Assembly: GCA_963542695.1 (NCBI GenBank) | Contig: CAUTYX010000001.1 | Coordinates: 1 to 64,000, forward strand | Length of the DNA: 64,000 nt | Reading direction: 5' to 3' | From: RUG100 sp963542695 | Lineage (GTDB): Bacteria; Bacillota; Clostridia; Peptostreptococcales; Anaerovoracaceae | Shown here: positions 51,201 through 59,213 of the stretch, piece after piece | How positions within the stretch are numbered: position 1 is the stretch's first letter | How the letters are laid out: each line of letters starts with the position of its first letter | Program-made: the position numbers and the translations under genes | Notes under the pieces: generated by a model | What the model saw: the letters and a program-made list of their open reading frames with translations, nothing else | What the model was told of the DNA's origin: nothing | Database searches by the model: none

Positions 51201-51987
51201 TGCTGCACGGTCTATTGCCAACGCAGCGTCAAAAGCCGCAAAGGGAGTATCTTTGTCTTCTGCCGGAAGCAAAGTAGGCGGCACATTCGCCACAGGTATC
51301 CGTAATGCTCTAAGTAAAGCTTCCTCAGCAGGTGGCGCATTAGGTCGTAAGGCTAAATCCGGAGCGAAAGGTGTGTCATTAGTTTCTGCCGGTGAATCTG
51401 CTGGTAGTGGGTTCGCACAAGGTTTGAGAAACAAAGTTGGCGAAGTTGCAGGAGCTGGTACAGCACTTGGTAATGCCGCATACGAGGCCGCTAAGAAAGC
51501 CATCAAGTCCCATTCACCGTCTAAGAAATTTAGACAGCTTGGTGAGTGGTCTGGTATGGGTATGCTGCTAGGTATGGCTGCTTATCATGCTAAAGTTTAT
51601 GAGTCTGGTTATGAGATGGGAAGCTCAGCAGTTGACGGAGCACAAGAAGCCGTGTCTTACATGGACGATGTCAACCCGTCAATCACACCGGTTCTTGATA
51701 TGAGTAACATTGAGTCTGGGGTTGGGCAGATAAATAGCATGCTGTCACAGGCCGGAACAGTCAACGCCGCCTTCCAGGCACAGCGAATGATGAACAGTCA
51801 AAATGACAGTACATCTGTAGCCGCAACCATAACAAACAAGCTGGATAAGCTTGCTACCAAAATGGCACAGAATCGGGGGACAACTTATAACATCGGCGAT
51901 GTAACGCTGGATGCGAAAGACCTGCAAGACGTGCTAACTATGGAAGATTTCGTGAATGTGGTTAGAAGAGCCAAAGCGTTCGCATAA
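48265..51987 (+). CDS. Tape measure protein, C-terminal part (-1 frame)
   Basis: This 1240-codon frame is open from 48187, before the stop of the first part, and begins with hydrophobic membrane-like helices (VLAVGVLLAMLIGLART). It then has long amphipathic repeats (FxxFAEAAxxIP recurs) and a typical C-terminal SHSPSKKFRQLGEWSGMG. GTG 48265 has no good ribosome site, so it is probably not an independent gene. Joined, the two parts make about 2130 residues, implying a long flexible siphovirus tail of roughly 300 nm if the usual ratio applies. Confidence 0.8.
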   Translation: MAATAMLAKVPTKQMIPAVLAVGVLLAMLIGLARTIQSANINTKKMQEVGLAFLGIGAAMLLLARAVAKFAAMKPADIAKGGSILVAFLGIFTAISRFSGQIARTGATFAFMALAINILIPAIITLAHIKPETVIRGAFGILTIATVLGLASNVATKNIANSLGFLSLALAVDILGPAIILLGAIPFAKALKGAITASLVMMALAAAAKIASGGGSNLAAVAVMSTMMGTIAASLTVLSFLDAKKLLKSATAISATMLAFAAAGYMAGKAKIGILTLAGTLGLLTGAFVLLVRLNPDRVLTVSNGLIKVALTMGVLAFAFSRIGIKGAIIAAGGLVAFAAILTAGLIAFGAIAKIPGVQDLLEGGGGVLEAIGSAIGRFVGGVVDGFHNAATKSLPEIGNKLNTFAGSLKKFFGTLSGIDKGNIEKLKSITNSLNTLTNANVTNEHSKGEEGIKDLVKNATLFVESTKGLVSKLGDVNIGQLNKLSIIATAFKAFAEAASNIPQTPVKGGSFKQIFTGVRDYELFIKNIKSFIDKIADIQDAGDLSKKAGVAKQVAKAFKIFAEAANEIPQNDDVGASFHSLFMGQKDIAKFATSIKHVITTFDNLDLSYAYSIENKVRALLSAAKIISRFGTAASQIPTNTASVATFFTGYKDVEKFAKEIAGLAQHFDGININVESFETKCRGLLIAAKVVGKMGAAAKSMPLQGWSVATLFTGVKDISKFAEDIAEVATTISGIQIDEGFKSKAEALVPAATAVQKLADAASKIPTTTTSVGTSTDYTSLVGFTSSIADVAKKISEIQIPEGIEEKGAALQHVAKAIKALGEAAAAMPTKQTWLGTKLTGEKTSLGAFADQLKAFMPKLKAVIAQTSGMSDKGVGNFKVISTATKAMAEASRAAANIKGGGTAGLTSLAKGVKEYVDKLGGLDTGNLKDVSKNVSSSVKQVVAALGGKKSQFNSAGKNSMSQYVSGIKAGGKGASSAARSIANAASKAAKGVSLSSAGSKVGGTFATGIRNALSKASSAGGALGRKAKSGAKGVSLVSAGESAGSGFAQGLRNKVGEVAGAGTALGNAAYEAAKKAIKSHSPSKKFRQLGEWSGMGMLLGMAAYHAKVYESGYEMGSSAVDGAQEAVSYMDDVNPSITPVLDMSNIESGVGQINSMLSQAGTVNAAFQAQRMMNSQNDSTSVAATITNKLDKLATKMAQNRGTTYNIGDVTLDAKDLQDVLTMEDFVNVVRRAKAFA

Positions 51988-51997
51988 CCACTATTCA

Positions 51998-52019
51998 CCA
52001 AAACCACACATCCTATAAT
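51998..52019 (+). promoter_or_regulatory. Phage promoter P8
   Basis: CCAAAAC at 51998-52004 (one base from CCAAAAT) preceded by TATTCA, then 9 bases (CACACATCC) and TATAAT at 52014-52019. It lies just after the tape-measure stop codon. Confidence 0.65.
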
Positions 52020-52025
52020 AGAAGT

Positions 52026-52146
52026 ATTGAACAGCAAGTAACAGTATAGAAAGCTTATTACCATCAATGATGATGTTACTTCTTGTTTGTTCATACGATC
52101 ACCCACACAAGAAGATAGGGAGCGTAACAGCTCCTTATCTTTTTTC
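52026..52146 (+). ncRNA. Candidate small RNA between promoter P8 and a terminator
   Basis: P8 should start transcription near 52026, and AGATAGGGAGC-loop-GCTCCTTATCT with a T tract (52113-52146) should end it, giving about 120 bases. The segment has no open frame with a ribosome site; the longest (from ATG 52069) runs through the terminator stem. The RNA or a leader role is therefore more likely than a protein. Confidence 0.4.
52113..52146 (+). terminator. Rho-independent terminator
   Basis: GATAGGGAGC, loop GTAACA, GCTCCTTATC, then TTTTTT. Confidence 0.8.
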
Positions 52147-52561
52147 TCTGTGGTAAAGTAAATATATAAGCGAGACACCGGGCGTTCGTGGATGGCGTAT
52201 TGCTACCACTGCTCACCATCTATGCGTTGCGCATGCCGTAACCATAAATGTGGTGATTACGGTTTAGCTCAGAATTGTCTCTAACGAGAGGTTTTCTGAA
52301 TTAACCCGGTACAGGCGATGTCACCTGCCTTCTTGAGTTCTTCATTCAAGATAGAATTGTTCTTTGGCGTACTAAAATCTGGGATATTGCTAACAACAGA
52401 AAGCAACAGTTTAGATAACTCATTAACATTAATATTGTTATTTACGTCAGTCATACGATCCAATTATGTTACCGTCTCGGCTTTTTATCCGGGACTTCTG
52501 TATGTCACCATACAGTTCAGCATATATCTTTGTCTCGCTTATATATTTACTTTACCACAGA
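52147..52561. repeat. 415-base element with 31-base perfect terminal inverted repeats
   Basis: The segment 52147-52177 is the exact reverse complement of 52531-52561 (it reads TCTGTGGTAAAGTAAATATA at its left end). The interior holds nested inverted repeats: CCGGG (52178-52182) with CCCGG (about 52306), GATGG/CCATC, ATGCG-TTG-CGCAT, CCGTAA/TTACGG and TCAGAA/TTCTGA. As RNA this would be a closed multi-branched structure. A 60-codon minus-strand frame (52281-52463) starts at TTG with no good ribosome site and is probably not a gene. No target-site duplication is visible. It could be a miniature mobile element, an invertible segment or a structured RNA gene. Confidence 0.7.
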
Positions 52562-52603
52562 TCCACATTTTATGGTACACTTAATTATAGGAGGTGTTGA
52601 GTT

Positions 52604-53812
52604 ATGACTAACCGTAAAGCAAAAACTGTTATTTCTATTTTTTTAGCGATTATGTGTTGTGTGTGTTTCACACCATTATCTGATACAGCGCAAGCTAGAA
52701 CATACGGTAAGAAACCACATAAAGTACGCTGGATAAAGGTTAACAGACGCGGTAATGTGACAACAGTTCGTTGGGCTAAAGCCAAGTATGCTCAGAAATA
52801 CAAGATTATGTATCAGCTAGGCAAAGGCCAGGATAAAGTTACAAAGTTCAGAGCCGACACCAGAAAACGAGTGTTCAAGGTTAAGGATAGGCGTCGAGTA
52901 ACGTTTGTACGAATCACAAGCAAACGCGGACGCAAGGTTTCGAAGCCTAAAAAATGGGGCCGAGAGGATAAGACGCCTGAGTTGAGGCTTACCTATGGTG
53001 GCGTGGAAAATCCATATGATGGAAATGATGCGTACTTAGTGTTTCCAGAAGCTAGATATGCCACTAAATACAAGATTACGTTTCGTGTAAACTACAAAAG
53101 AAATGTATCTAATGAGACTGTTTGGAAACGACAAAAAGAATATACTGGCGATAGTGTCATAACACAATTTCCAGGCTATAATGTACTACGCACGGATTAC
53201 AAAAATCGAATAGGGCCTTGCGATTATCCTACAATCGGTCTTGACTACAGGTACTATAAAGTCACAATAACCGCGTATCATGGACGAAAAAAATCAAAAA
53301 CCATAAACGTGTATAATGATACAAACTTTGAAAGCAATGATACAATCGGTTTAAACGTTAATGGTCTTGTTAAACGGCTTTGGACTATCAACAATACTAC
53401 TTCCGATAAAAGAAACGCAGTCATCTCCCTATTAGGAGAATTCGACAACATAAAAGATGGCGACTTTTGTAATGCGGTTAATGCAGAACTTAGAGGCTTG
53501 GATGCGATTGCATATGCGGAAGATTTACCTCTTGATGATTGGTGTTATGATAGCCTAAAGCGATATGTAAAAGAATTAAATGTACAACTACCTAAAAACA
53601 ACGGTGAGGATTCTTTACAATACGATGCTGATATCGTAGATTTTTTTATAAATTTATGGGATAAGCTGGAAGGTCGTTATTATAGAACGAACCATATCTA
53701 TTATGCGGTAAACAAGTTTTTACAAAAAGATTTGGGCTATGAGGCAGGGATATCCGAATTGCCGTATTATTGGAAGTGGAGTGAATTGGATAATTACTTG
53801 CCGTATTTATAA
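52604..53812 (+). CDS. Secreted fibronectin-like protein, probable lysogeny cargo
   Basis: This 402-residue protein has a clear signal peptide (VISIFLAIMCCVCFTPLSDT, likely cut after AQA at about residue 33), unlike virion proteins. It then has one or two beta-sandwich domains resembling fibronectin type III (VTTVRWAKAKYAQKYKIMYQ; YKITFRVNYKRN) and a helical C-terminal domain. An AGGAGGTG site precedes ATG 52604. It is flanked by the inverted-repeat element upstream and a terminator downstream inside the tail operon, which suggests a separately expressed cargo gene. It might alter the surface of the lysogen. No toxin motif is seen. Confidence 0.65.
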   Translation: MTNRKAKTVISIFLAIMCCVCFTPLSDTAQARTYGKKPHKVRWIKVNRRGNVTTVRWAKAKYAQKYKIMYQLGKGQDKVTKFRADTRKRVFKVKDRRRVTFVRITSKRGRKVSKPKKWGREDKTPELRLTYGGVENPYDGNDAYLVFPEARYATKYKITFRVNYKRNVSNETVWKRQKEYTGDSVITQFPGYNVLRTDYKNRIGPCDYPTIGLDYRYYKVTITAYHGRKKSKTINVYNDTNFESNDTIGLNVNGLVKRLWTINNTTSDKRNAVISLLGEFDNIKDGDFCNAVNAELRGLDAIAYAEDLPLDDWCYDSLKRYVKELNVQLPKNNGEDSLQYDADIVDFFINLWDKLEGRYYRTNHIYYAVNKFLQKDLGYEAGISELPYYWKWSELDNYLPYL

Positions 53813-53817
53813 CATGT

Positions 53818-53843
53818 AAGAGGCTTCAATATAGCCTCTTTTT
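53818..53843 (+). terminator. Rho-independent terminator
   Basis: AAGAGGC, loop TTCAATATA, GCCTCTTTTT, right after the secreted-protein gene. Confidence 0.85.
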
Positions 53844-53866
53844 AATTATCACGAAAGAGGTCGTAT

Positions 53867-56800
53867 ATGGGACTAAATAAAAAAGATGTAGTCTACTCAT
53901 ACCAAATTAATTACGACAAGGGAAAGTTTAAAGCTGGTGTTAAAGTAGAGATTATTAAGAAAAAAGTGAATGGTAAACTGGTTGTTGCTGGTTTTAAATT
54001 CCGCCCATTTCTAAAAGTTATTGAAGGGTTTAAAAACTCTCACAGGGTTATGTTTTGGTGGTCAGATAGGTATAACAATTATAACGCCGATGGTGTTAAT
54101 ACAGGAAAAGAACACAATCTTCGGTACAAACTAAAAAATGATGTAAAATCGAAAGGTATCTATTATATAGACGCGTATAAAGGTTCTTCGGCTATGGCTA
54201 AAAGTGGTAAAAAGCTGAAGAAAACAAAAAAGAAACCCAAAATAACTAAAAAATCTAAATATGCGGATAGTTGGGTAAATTACGATAACTATGTAATGAT
54301 TTACTGTCAAGTAGGCCACTCAGCGATTGCAAAAGTTAAAGTTTCGTATCGAGATAATGGCGTGATTTCGCAACCAGTGTTCGATAAAGATACATGGAAA
54401 AGAGTCTCGGACACAAGATTCGAAGTAAATGGACACGGTCTTGGAAGTTTCGAACACCCTATACGTAAAGTCGTATTACGACGAAAAGATAATCACACGA
54501 ACGCAGATTGGTCCGATGTTGGTGGTAGTGGCGGTACCTTATCTATCGCTTTTCCAGGTGATATAAACAAAACAGCGATTAAAACTTTTGTTGATAATAC
54601 AATTACGCCAGGGAATAGATACGCTTACCAATTAGTAGCATATGACGACGCTGGCAGACACCGATCTACAGAATTAGAATTAACAAAACGTAGAGACAAA
54701 TTAAAAAAACATCCACGTCCAAATGACGGCAAAATAGGTAACTGGATATACACCACACCTCCCAAAATAGACAATCTAGAACACCGACGAGTTAATGATA
54801 CACAAAACATTATAACTATCACTAGGGATCCACAACATATCACAAACGGTATATATCACCATTTTCGTTTAGAGTATAGTACGGATAACGGTGTTACATG
54901 GACACGGTTCACAGACGAGCAGATGTATACCGGTAAAAAGCCAAAAGATTCGAAAAAGATACTCAAGACGGATGTCGCTGTTTATGATAACGGAACAACA
55001 CAAGTTGCTGCCGATTGGGTGAATTCGAATAAAAACGCGACAATGATAACAACAGCCGTACTTTACCATGAAACAAAACCGGATACGTCCTACCGATACC
55101 GAGTATTCCCAGTCACAATTGATTACAACGGTGCCGATCTGCCTAGTGACGTGGCTGCGCCAAGTTATCTGGGGTCTGAAATCACATATAACACACCCGC
55201 CGAACCGATTAAAGTTGAAGCGGTGATGCGTGAAGACGGATATATAGAATTAACAATCCATAAAACCAAAACATCTACTGCGAATATTTTCTATGTTGAA
55301 CGTCAGACTGATGGTGAGGACTGGGAGTATGCCGATGCCACAAGCGGGGACCAAGGTGTGACCATTGTCGACACAACAAAGCCTACGCTTACTTACGTCG
55401 ATAAGACGCTCATTGCAGGTACCAAAATAAAATACCGAGTGTCGTTCGCAAACACAACGAACTTCCCTCAGCCAACGGTTGGTGACGGTATGTCCAAACC
55501 AACGGAATCTGATGAAGTATTGATGTTGTCTAAACCTAACCCACCAGTCCCGGTAATGCCATTTAACGGCGCTGTTGTCATGGACGACGCAAAAGAAGTA
55601 CAGTTAGGTTGGGTGCACTCGCCTAACGATGGGACATCTCAAACAAAGGCTAGCTTACAGTATCGAGTAAACGGTGATGAATGGCTGCCACTGCTCCATA
55701 ATACGGAATCTTACACGAAAGCGTACTTTGACTTAACAGACACAAATTCCTTATGGAAAGCAAATGACATTATTGAGTGGCGAGTGCGGACAAAGGGTGC
55801 CCATGAGGATTTCTCCAATTGGTCTGATATTTCTTCGTTCAAGATATTCAAGAAACCGGAGATCAAACTCACCGCGCCTGCAAACCAACAGACAATCAAA
55901 AACCTCCCACTCAAACTTGAATGGGACTACACCGATTTGTCTGGTGAAATGGCATCGTTATTCTTAGATATCATTCAAGACAACGAGGTTCTGGAAACAT
56001 ACGACTTGTCTACGGCACAGTCTGGAGACGAGTTTAGCGATTACGTCTTTGACACAGGAGAGACTTACACACTTCGACTCCGAGCAACTTCTACGACAAA
56101 CACATCATGTTCGTCAAGTGCGTCGGTTATTATCGCTTATGAGAAATGTTATTTCGCAGGTATGATGGCTATCGCATCCCAATTCGAGGAAACGACAGGG
56201 TATGCCAAGTGTATTCTTACCCCAGACGAGGGGAATACACAAGAAGATATAGACGGCATGAATAACGGTCTCATTGTTGAGAAATTAGAAGCCATGACTC
56301 CTGAAGAACGAGCCACGATTTCTGATACGATAAAAGACGAAGTCACATTAGAACTTGTCGAGGCATTGCCGGCTGAGACGTTGGACAAACTACTGACGAA
56401 AGACGAAAAATACAAGTTCATCGACACGACAACTAAGACTGTATACGTTTACAGAGTCCACGATTCGGACAAGGTGCTTGTGTATAAACTTGATTGTTAT
56501 GATGAGAACGGCGAATACAAGAATAGCTCGGCTGTGGAATTCACAGACAAGTATGTCCCACTCAATGTGGACTATAGATATGAGCTACTTATGATTGGTC
56601 AAAATGGCAGTATATGCGACACTACTGTTGTCCAGCATCAGCATACCATCTGGTGGTACTGTTATTACGGAGCCGACGGAATTGCCAAGGCACGGTGGAA
56701 TCCAACAGGTACAGTTAACTTAACACGACCTGAGAAGCAAATGGTTCGTTATTCCGGTCGTTCATATCCTGTTACATATGATAGTAACGCTCGTGAAGAG

Positions 56801-57067
56801 ACTATGTCATTCAGTTGCAAAGTGTACGATGACCAGCATTTCTTGCAGACGGATTATCCTGATGAAAACGGTATGGATACCATTGGTAACTTCCGTGATA
56901 TGATGGAATCTGGTGGCAGAGGCGTTTGGAAATCATTCGAGGGTGACGTATACCCAGCAGTATTCAACTTCTCGTATCAATCTGATTACACAGACAGAGT
57001 ACGTAGTTGGGGTTTGTCACTTAACGTAACTAGAATCGATGAGGGTTTTGATTACGATATAGAGTAA
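53867..57067 (+). CDS. Large tail protein with fibronectin type III domains (distal tail/adhesion)
   Basis: This 1066-residue protein has several beta-sandwich domains (for example VRRVNDTQN-like starts, then HFRLEYSTDNGVTWTRFTDE and IEWRVRTKGAHEDFSNWSD). A C-terminal region with TFSC-like tail-tip character follows (VRYSGRSYPVTYDSNAREET, then FEGDVYPAVFNFSYQSDYTD). The last part resembles the C-terminal domain of distal tail proteins that attach to the baseplate hub. An AAAGAGG site precedes ATG 53867. Confidence 0.75.
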   Translation: MGLNKKDVVYSYQINYDKGKFKAGVKVEIIKKKVNGKLVVAGFKFRPFLKVIEGFKNSHRVMFWWSDRYNNYNADGVNTGKEHNLRYKLKNDVKSKGIYYIDAYKGSSAMAKSGKKLKKTKKKPKITKKSKYADSWVNYDNYVMIYCQVGHSAIAKVKVSYRDNGVISQPVFDKDTWKRVSDTRFEVNGHGLGSFEHPIRKVVLRRKDNHTNADWSDVGGSGGTLSIAFPGDINKTAIKTFVDNTITPGNRYAYQLVAYDDAGRHRSTELELTKRRDKLKKHPRPNDGKIGNWIYTTPPKIDNLEHRRVNDTQNIITITRDPQHITNGIYHHFRLEYSTDNGVTWTRFTDEQMYTGKKPKDSKKILKTDVAVYDNGTTQVAADWVNSNKNATMITTAVLYHETKPDTSYRYRVFPVTIDYNGADLPSDVAAPSYLGSEITYNTPAEPIKVEAVMREDGYIELTIHKTKTSTANIFYVERQTDGEDWEYADATSGDQGVTIVDTTKPTLTYVDKTLIAGTKIKYRVSFANTTNFPQPTVGDGMSKPTESDEVLMLSKPNPPVPVMPFNGAVVMDDAKEVQLGWVHSPNDGTSQTKASLQYRVNGDEWLPLLHNTESYTKAYFDLTDTNSLWKANDIIEWRVRTKGAHEDFSNWSDISSFKIFKKPEIKLTAPANQQTIKNLPLKLEWDYTDLSGEMASLFLDIIQDNEVLETYDLSTAQSGDEFSDYVFDTGETYTLRLRATSTTNTSCSSSASVIIAYEKCYFAGMMAIASQFEETTGYAKCILTPDEGNTQEDIDGMNNGLIVEKLEAMTPEERATISDTIKDEVTLELVEALPAETLDKLLTKDEKYKFIDTTTKTVYVYRVHDSDKVLVYKLDCYDENGEYKNSSAVEFTDKYVPLNVDYRYELLMIGQNGSICDTTVVQHQHTIWWYCYYGADGIAKARWNPTGTVNLTRPEKQMVRYSGRSYPVTYDSNAREETMSFSCKVYDDQHFLQTDYPDENGMDTIGNFRDMMESGGRGVWKSFEGDVYPAVFNFSYQSDYTDRVRSWGLSLNVTRIDEGFDYDIE

Positions 57068-57088
57068 AACAAGTAAGGAGGCAAAAAA

Positions 57089-57238
57089 ATGATTGCAGGA
57101 TTAAATGAGTTTAAGCAACTTATTGTGAAAGATAAAGAGGGTGACGTAATCGTGTACTTAGACGATGATACGCTCATTTACGCAGATGGTATAGAGGTCG
57201 AATTTCTCAACCAAGATTATCATCCTTCTTGCCATTAG
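57089..57238 (+). CDS. 49-residue acidic phage protein
   Basis: ATG 57089 follows AAGGAGG. The product (LNEFKQLIVKDKEGDVIVYL then DDDTLIYADGIEVEFLNQ) looks like a small folded domain. It overlaps, convergently, the minus-strand gene at 57207. Function unknown. Confidence 0.6.
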   Translation: MIAGLNEFKQLIVKDKEGDVIVYLDDDTLIYADGIEVEFLNQDYHPSCH

Positions 57239-57443
57239 GATTTGAGACGGGTGTTTTAACACCGCCAATATTGCGGATGTGATATTTACGACAGTATTTG
57301 TTGAATGTATCTATAAACTTTCTCAAAGTCAAGTCTTCGTCTGTTTCATTATCGCGGAAGTTTGTGTTTCTGCCTGTCGGTGATTCTTCAGTTACAGAAA
57401 CTCTTTTCTTAATTTTAAAGCGTAAATACCGGTTTCGTTTCAT
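57207..57443 (-). CDS. Minus-strand small basic protein, likely lysogeny-expressed
   Basis: This 78-residue basic protein (KRNRYLRFKIKKRVSVTEES) starts at 57441-57443 with a strong AAAGGAG site on the minus strand. A host-type promoter lies upstream (TTTACA, 18 bases, TATAAT at 57490-57519). It is the only convincing minus-strand gene in the phage part. Such isolated genes inside the tail region are often expressed in lysogens. No family recognised. Confidence 0.65.
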   Translation of the reverse strand: MKRNRYLRFKIKKRVSVTEESPTGRNTNFRDNETDEDLTLRKFIDTFNKYCRKYHIRNIGGVKTPVSNPNGKKDDNLG

Positions 57444-57489
57444 AATATCTCCTTTCTTTAATTTTTGATGATGTTTTTTGTATATTTAT

Positions 57490-57519
57490 ATTATAGCAAA
57501 CGGAACCACCAAATGTAAA
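57490..57519 (-). promoter_or_regulatory. Promoter for the minus-strand gene
   Basis: On the minus strand TTTACA (57514-57519) is followed after 18 bases by TATAAT (57490-57495), about 47 bases before the start codon of the 78-residue protein. This is a normal host sigma-A pattern and lacks the CCAAAAT element. Confidence 0.7.
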
Positions 57520-57540
57520 CGGACGAAAACTTTTCTTATT

Positions 57541-57578
57541 AAAGGGGTGGCTACTTCTGCTGCCCTTTTATTTTTTTT
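57541..57578 (+). terminator. Rho-independent terminator
   Basis: AAAGGG pairs with CCCTTT around a loop, followed by TATTTTTTTT. It isolates the next gene from upstream tail transcription. Confidence 0.65.
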
Positions 57579-57598
57579 ATACCCATTAGGAGACAGGG

Positions 57599-57886
57599 AT
57601 GGCTGATAGTAAAATTATACACTTCAAAAGGATTACCAACACCTTACAGTTCAAAACTAAAACCCCTATACAATATATAAAAAGACAAGATTATTATGAG
57701 TTTAATTACGCCGCTGGATCACTTTTAATAATCGCGTATGGGAAGACAGTTCAAGAAGCGAAAAAAGATTTTTTAAATGAACTATCTAGGCTATGGGATT
57801 ATTATGCTAAGGACGAGAACGATAACTTAACACCAAACGCACAAAACGTAAAACAGTGTCTTAAAGCCACTATCATCGAAGAATAA
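57599..57886 (+). CDS. Small unrecognised protein
   Basis: This 95-residue protein (IIHFKRITNTLQFKTKTPIQ; FNYAAGSLLIIAYGKTVQEA) is read from ATG 57599 with AGGAGACAG upstream. The strand-strand-helix start vaguely resembles HicB-like folds, but I cannot assign it. It stands between a terminator and an inverted-repeat element and so may be cargo rather than a virion gene. Confidence 0.55.
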   Translation: MADSKIIHFKRITNTLQFKTKTPIQYIKRQDYYEFNYAAGSLLIIAYGKTVQEAKKDFLNELSRLWDYYAKDENDNLTPNAQNVKQCLKATIIEE

Positions 57887-57891
57887 ACTTT

Positions 57892-58017
57892 TGTAACTTA
57901 TTTGAACGACTCGTATAGGTTTTTTCCATTTTGCCTCCTGAAACCTCGTGCTGATAACCTACTACTAATCCTACAATCCTGTGCTCATTCATAAACGAGT
58001 CGTTCAAATAAGTTACA
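57892..58017. repeat. 126-base element with 23-base perfect terminal inverted repeats
   Basis: The segment 57892-57914 (TGTAACTTATTTGAACGACT then CGT) is the exact reverse complement of 57995-58017. The left arm starts 6 bases after the stop codon of the preceding gene. The interior has a minus-strand AGGAGG-CAAAATG start that opens only an 18-codon frame. The arms would form a very stable RNA hairpin, or this may be a remnant of a mobile element. The arms are not related in sequence to those at 52147. Confidence 0.65.
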
Positions 58018-58039
58018 CAGTATTAAGAAGGAGAACACA

Positions 58040-59167
58040 ATGGCTATAAACTGGATTGGTAACCGATACCGTGAACAGTATGAATATGTGAAAGTATCAT
58101 GGCAAAACTGGAACGAGATTGGTGTATACGACTACATAACCGGCGGCAGCGTTGAGTTATCTGCCAGTTCTGAACTAAAAGCGACCGGGGACTTCACATT
58201 CCAAGGCACAGCGTTGCCAGATGTGAATAACCTGCTAAGAGTGTATTACTCTTTCTACGACGATCAGAACAACTACGAACGTAAGCCGATCGCTACGTTC
58301 TTCATATCATACGGCGACGTGAATATGCTGTCTACCAGTGCGGGTATTGTAAGCTCCGGAAATATCACAGCCTCGTCGATGTTGGTTCTGTTACAGAAAC
58401 CACTTACTGGCAGACCATACACAATTAAGAAAAACTCAAATGCAATCTACATAGCACAAAAGATTATTAGAGACCATGGACTGAATGTGGATTTTACACC
58501 AGATTCAACCATAGTTTCTGCTGACCACACGTTCACTGCCGGTACGTCGTACCTCGAGATAGTGAACTGGCTATGCAAGGTTGCGGATTACCGTGAGGCA
58601 CACACCGATGAATATGGTACTGTACTTCTGAAACCGAAAAGAGAGATACTTCAAAATGACAGTGTGTGGACGTTTAAAAACAACAACGATTCAATTATGT
58701 ATCCTGAAGTACAGGAAACAAACAACTGGCAAGAAACCCCGAACGTTGTGCGATTACTTTACGCAACTGATAACGCATGCGCCATTGCAGAGGCGAAGAA
58801 CATAACCGGTTCTAAGACCAGTTTAGAAGCGAATGGCAATCGCGAGAGTACCAAGTTCGAGGAGATTGGTGAAGTTGGTAAAGGGAAAATCTTAACCAAG
58901 CTTATTAACATGGCGGAAAAGAAACTGCTTGACGTTTCTTGTGACACCGAGTACGTGACATTCTCACACGCATGGATTCCGATAAATGTCTTTGACATCG
59001 TAACGATTAACTACGCTACAAAGTCGTGGTTCGGGAATGTTGATACCATGTCAATACAGCTATCACCATCAACCAAAACGCAAACAAAAATACGCAGAGA
59101 TTTGTATGATAACATCGTCGTTTCTAAGACCGGTGAAGTCATATGGAATCGTGATTCGACATTGTAA
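58040..59167 (+). CDS. Tail hub/baseplate-like protein
   Basis: This 375-residue protein contains GGSVELSASSELKATGDFTF, TAGTSYLEIVNWLCKVADYR and FSHAWIPINVFDIVTINY, the usual order in gp44/gpD-type hub proteins that connect tail tube and receptor-binding parts. The start ATG 58040 follows AAGGAG. The gene is separated from the other tail genes by the cargo cassettes at 57.1-58.0 kb. Confidence 0.7.
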   Translation: MAINWIGNRYREQYEYVKVSWQNWNEIGVYDYITGGSVELSASSELKATGDFTFQGTALPDVNNLLRVYYSFYDDQNNYERKPIATFFISYGDVNMLSTSAGIVSSGNITASSMLVLLQKPLTGRPYTIKKNSNAIYIAQKIIRDHGLNVDFTPDSTIVSADHTFTAGTSYLEIVNWLCKVADYREAHTDEYGTVLLKPKREILQNDSVWTFKNNNDSIMYPEVQETNNWQETPNVVRLLYATDNACAIAEAKNITGSKTSLEANGNRESTKFEEIGEVGKGKILTKLINMAEKKLLDVSCDTEYVTFSHAWIPINVFDIVTINYATKSWFGNVDTMSIQLSPSTKTQTKIRRDLYDNIVVSKTGEVIWNRDSTL

Positions 59168-59213
59168 AAAATTCCCGGTGGGTATTTTTTGAAAAACAAT
59201 TTAAGGAGGCCTT

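Noticed and set aside
52178..52310. tRNA-like sequence (TTTAGCTCAG resembles a D arm)
   Set aside because: There is no T arm (GGTTCGAATCC) or acceptor pairing at the right distance, so the resemblance is limited to one short word.
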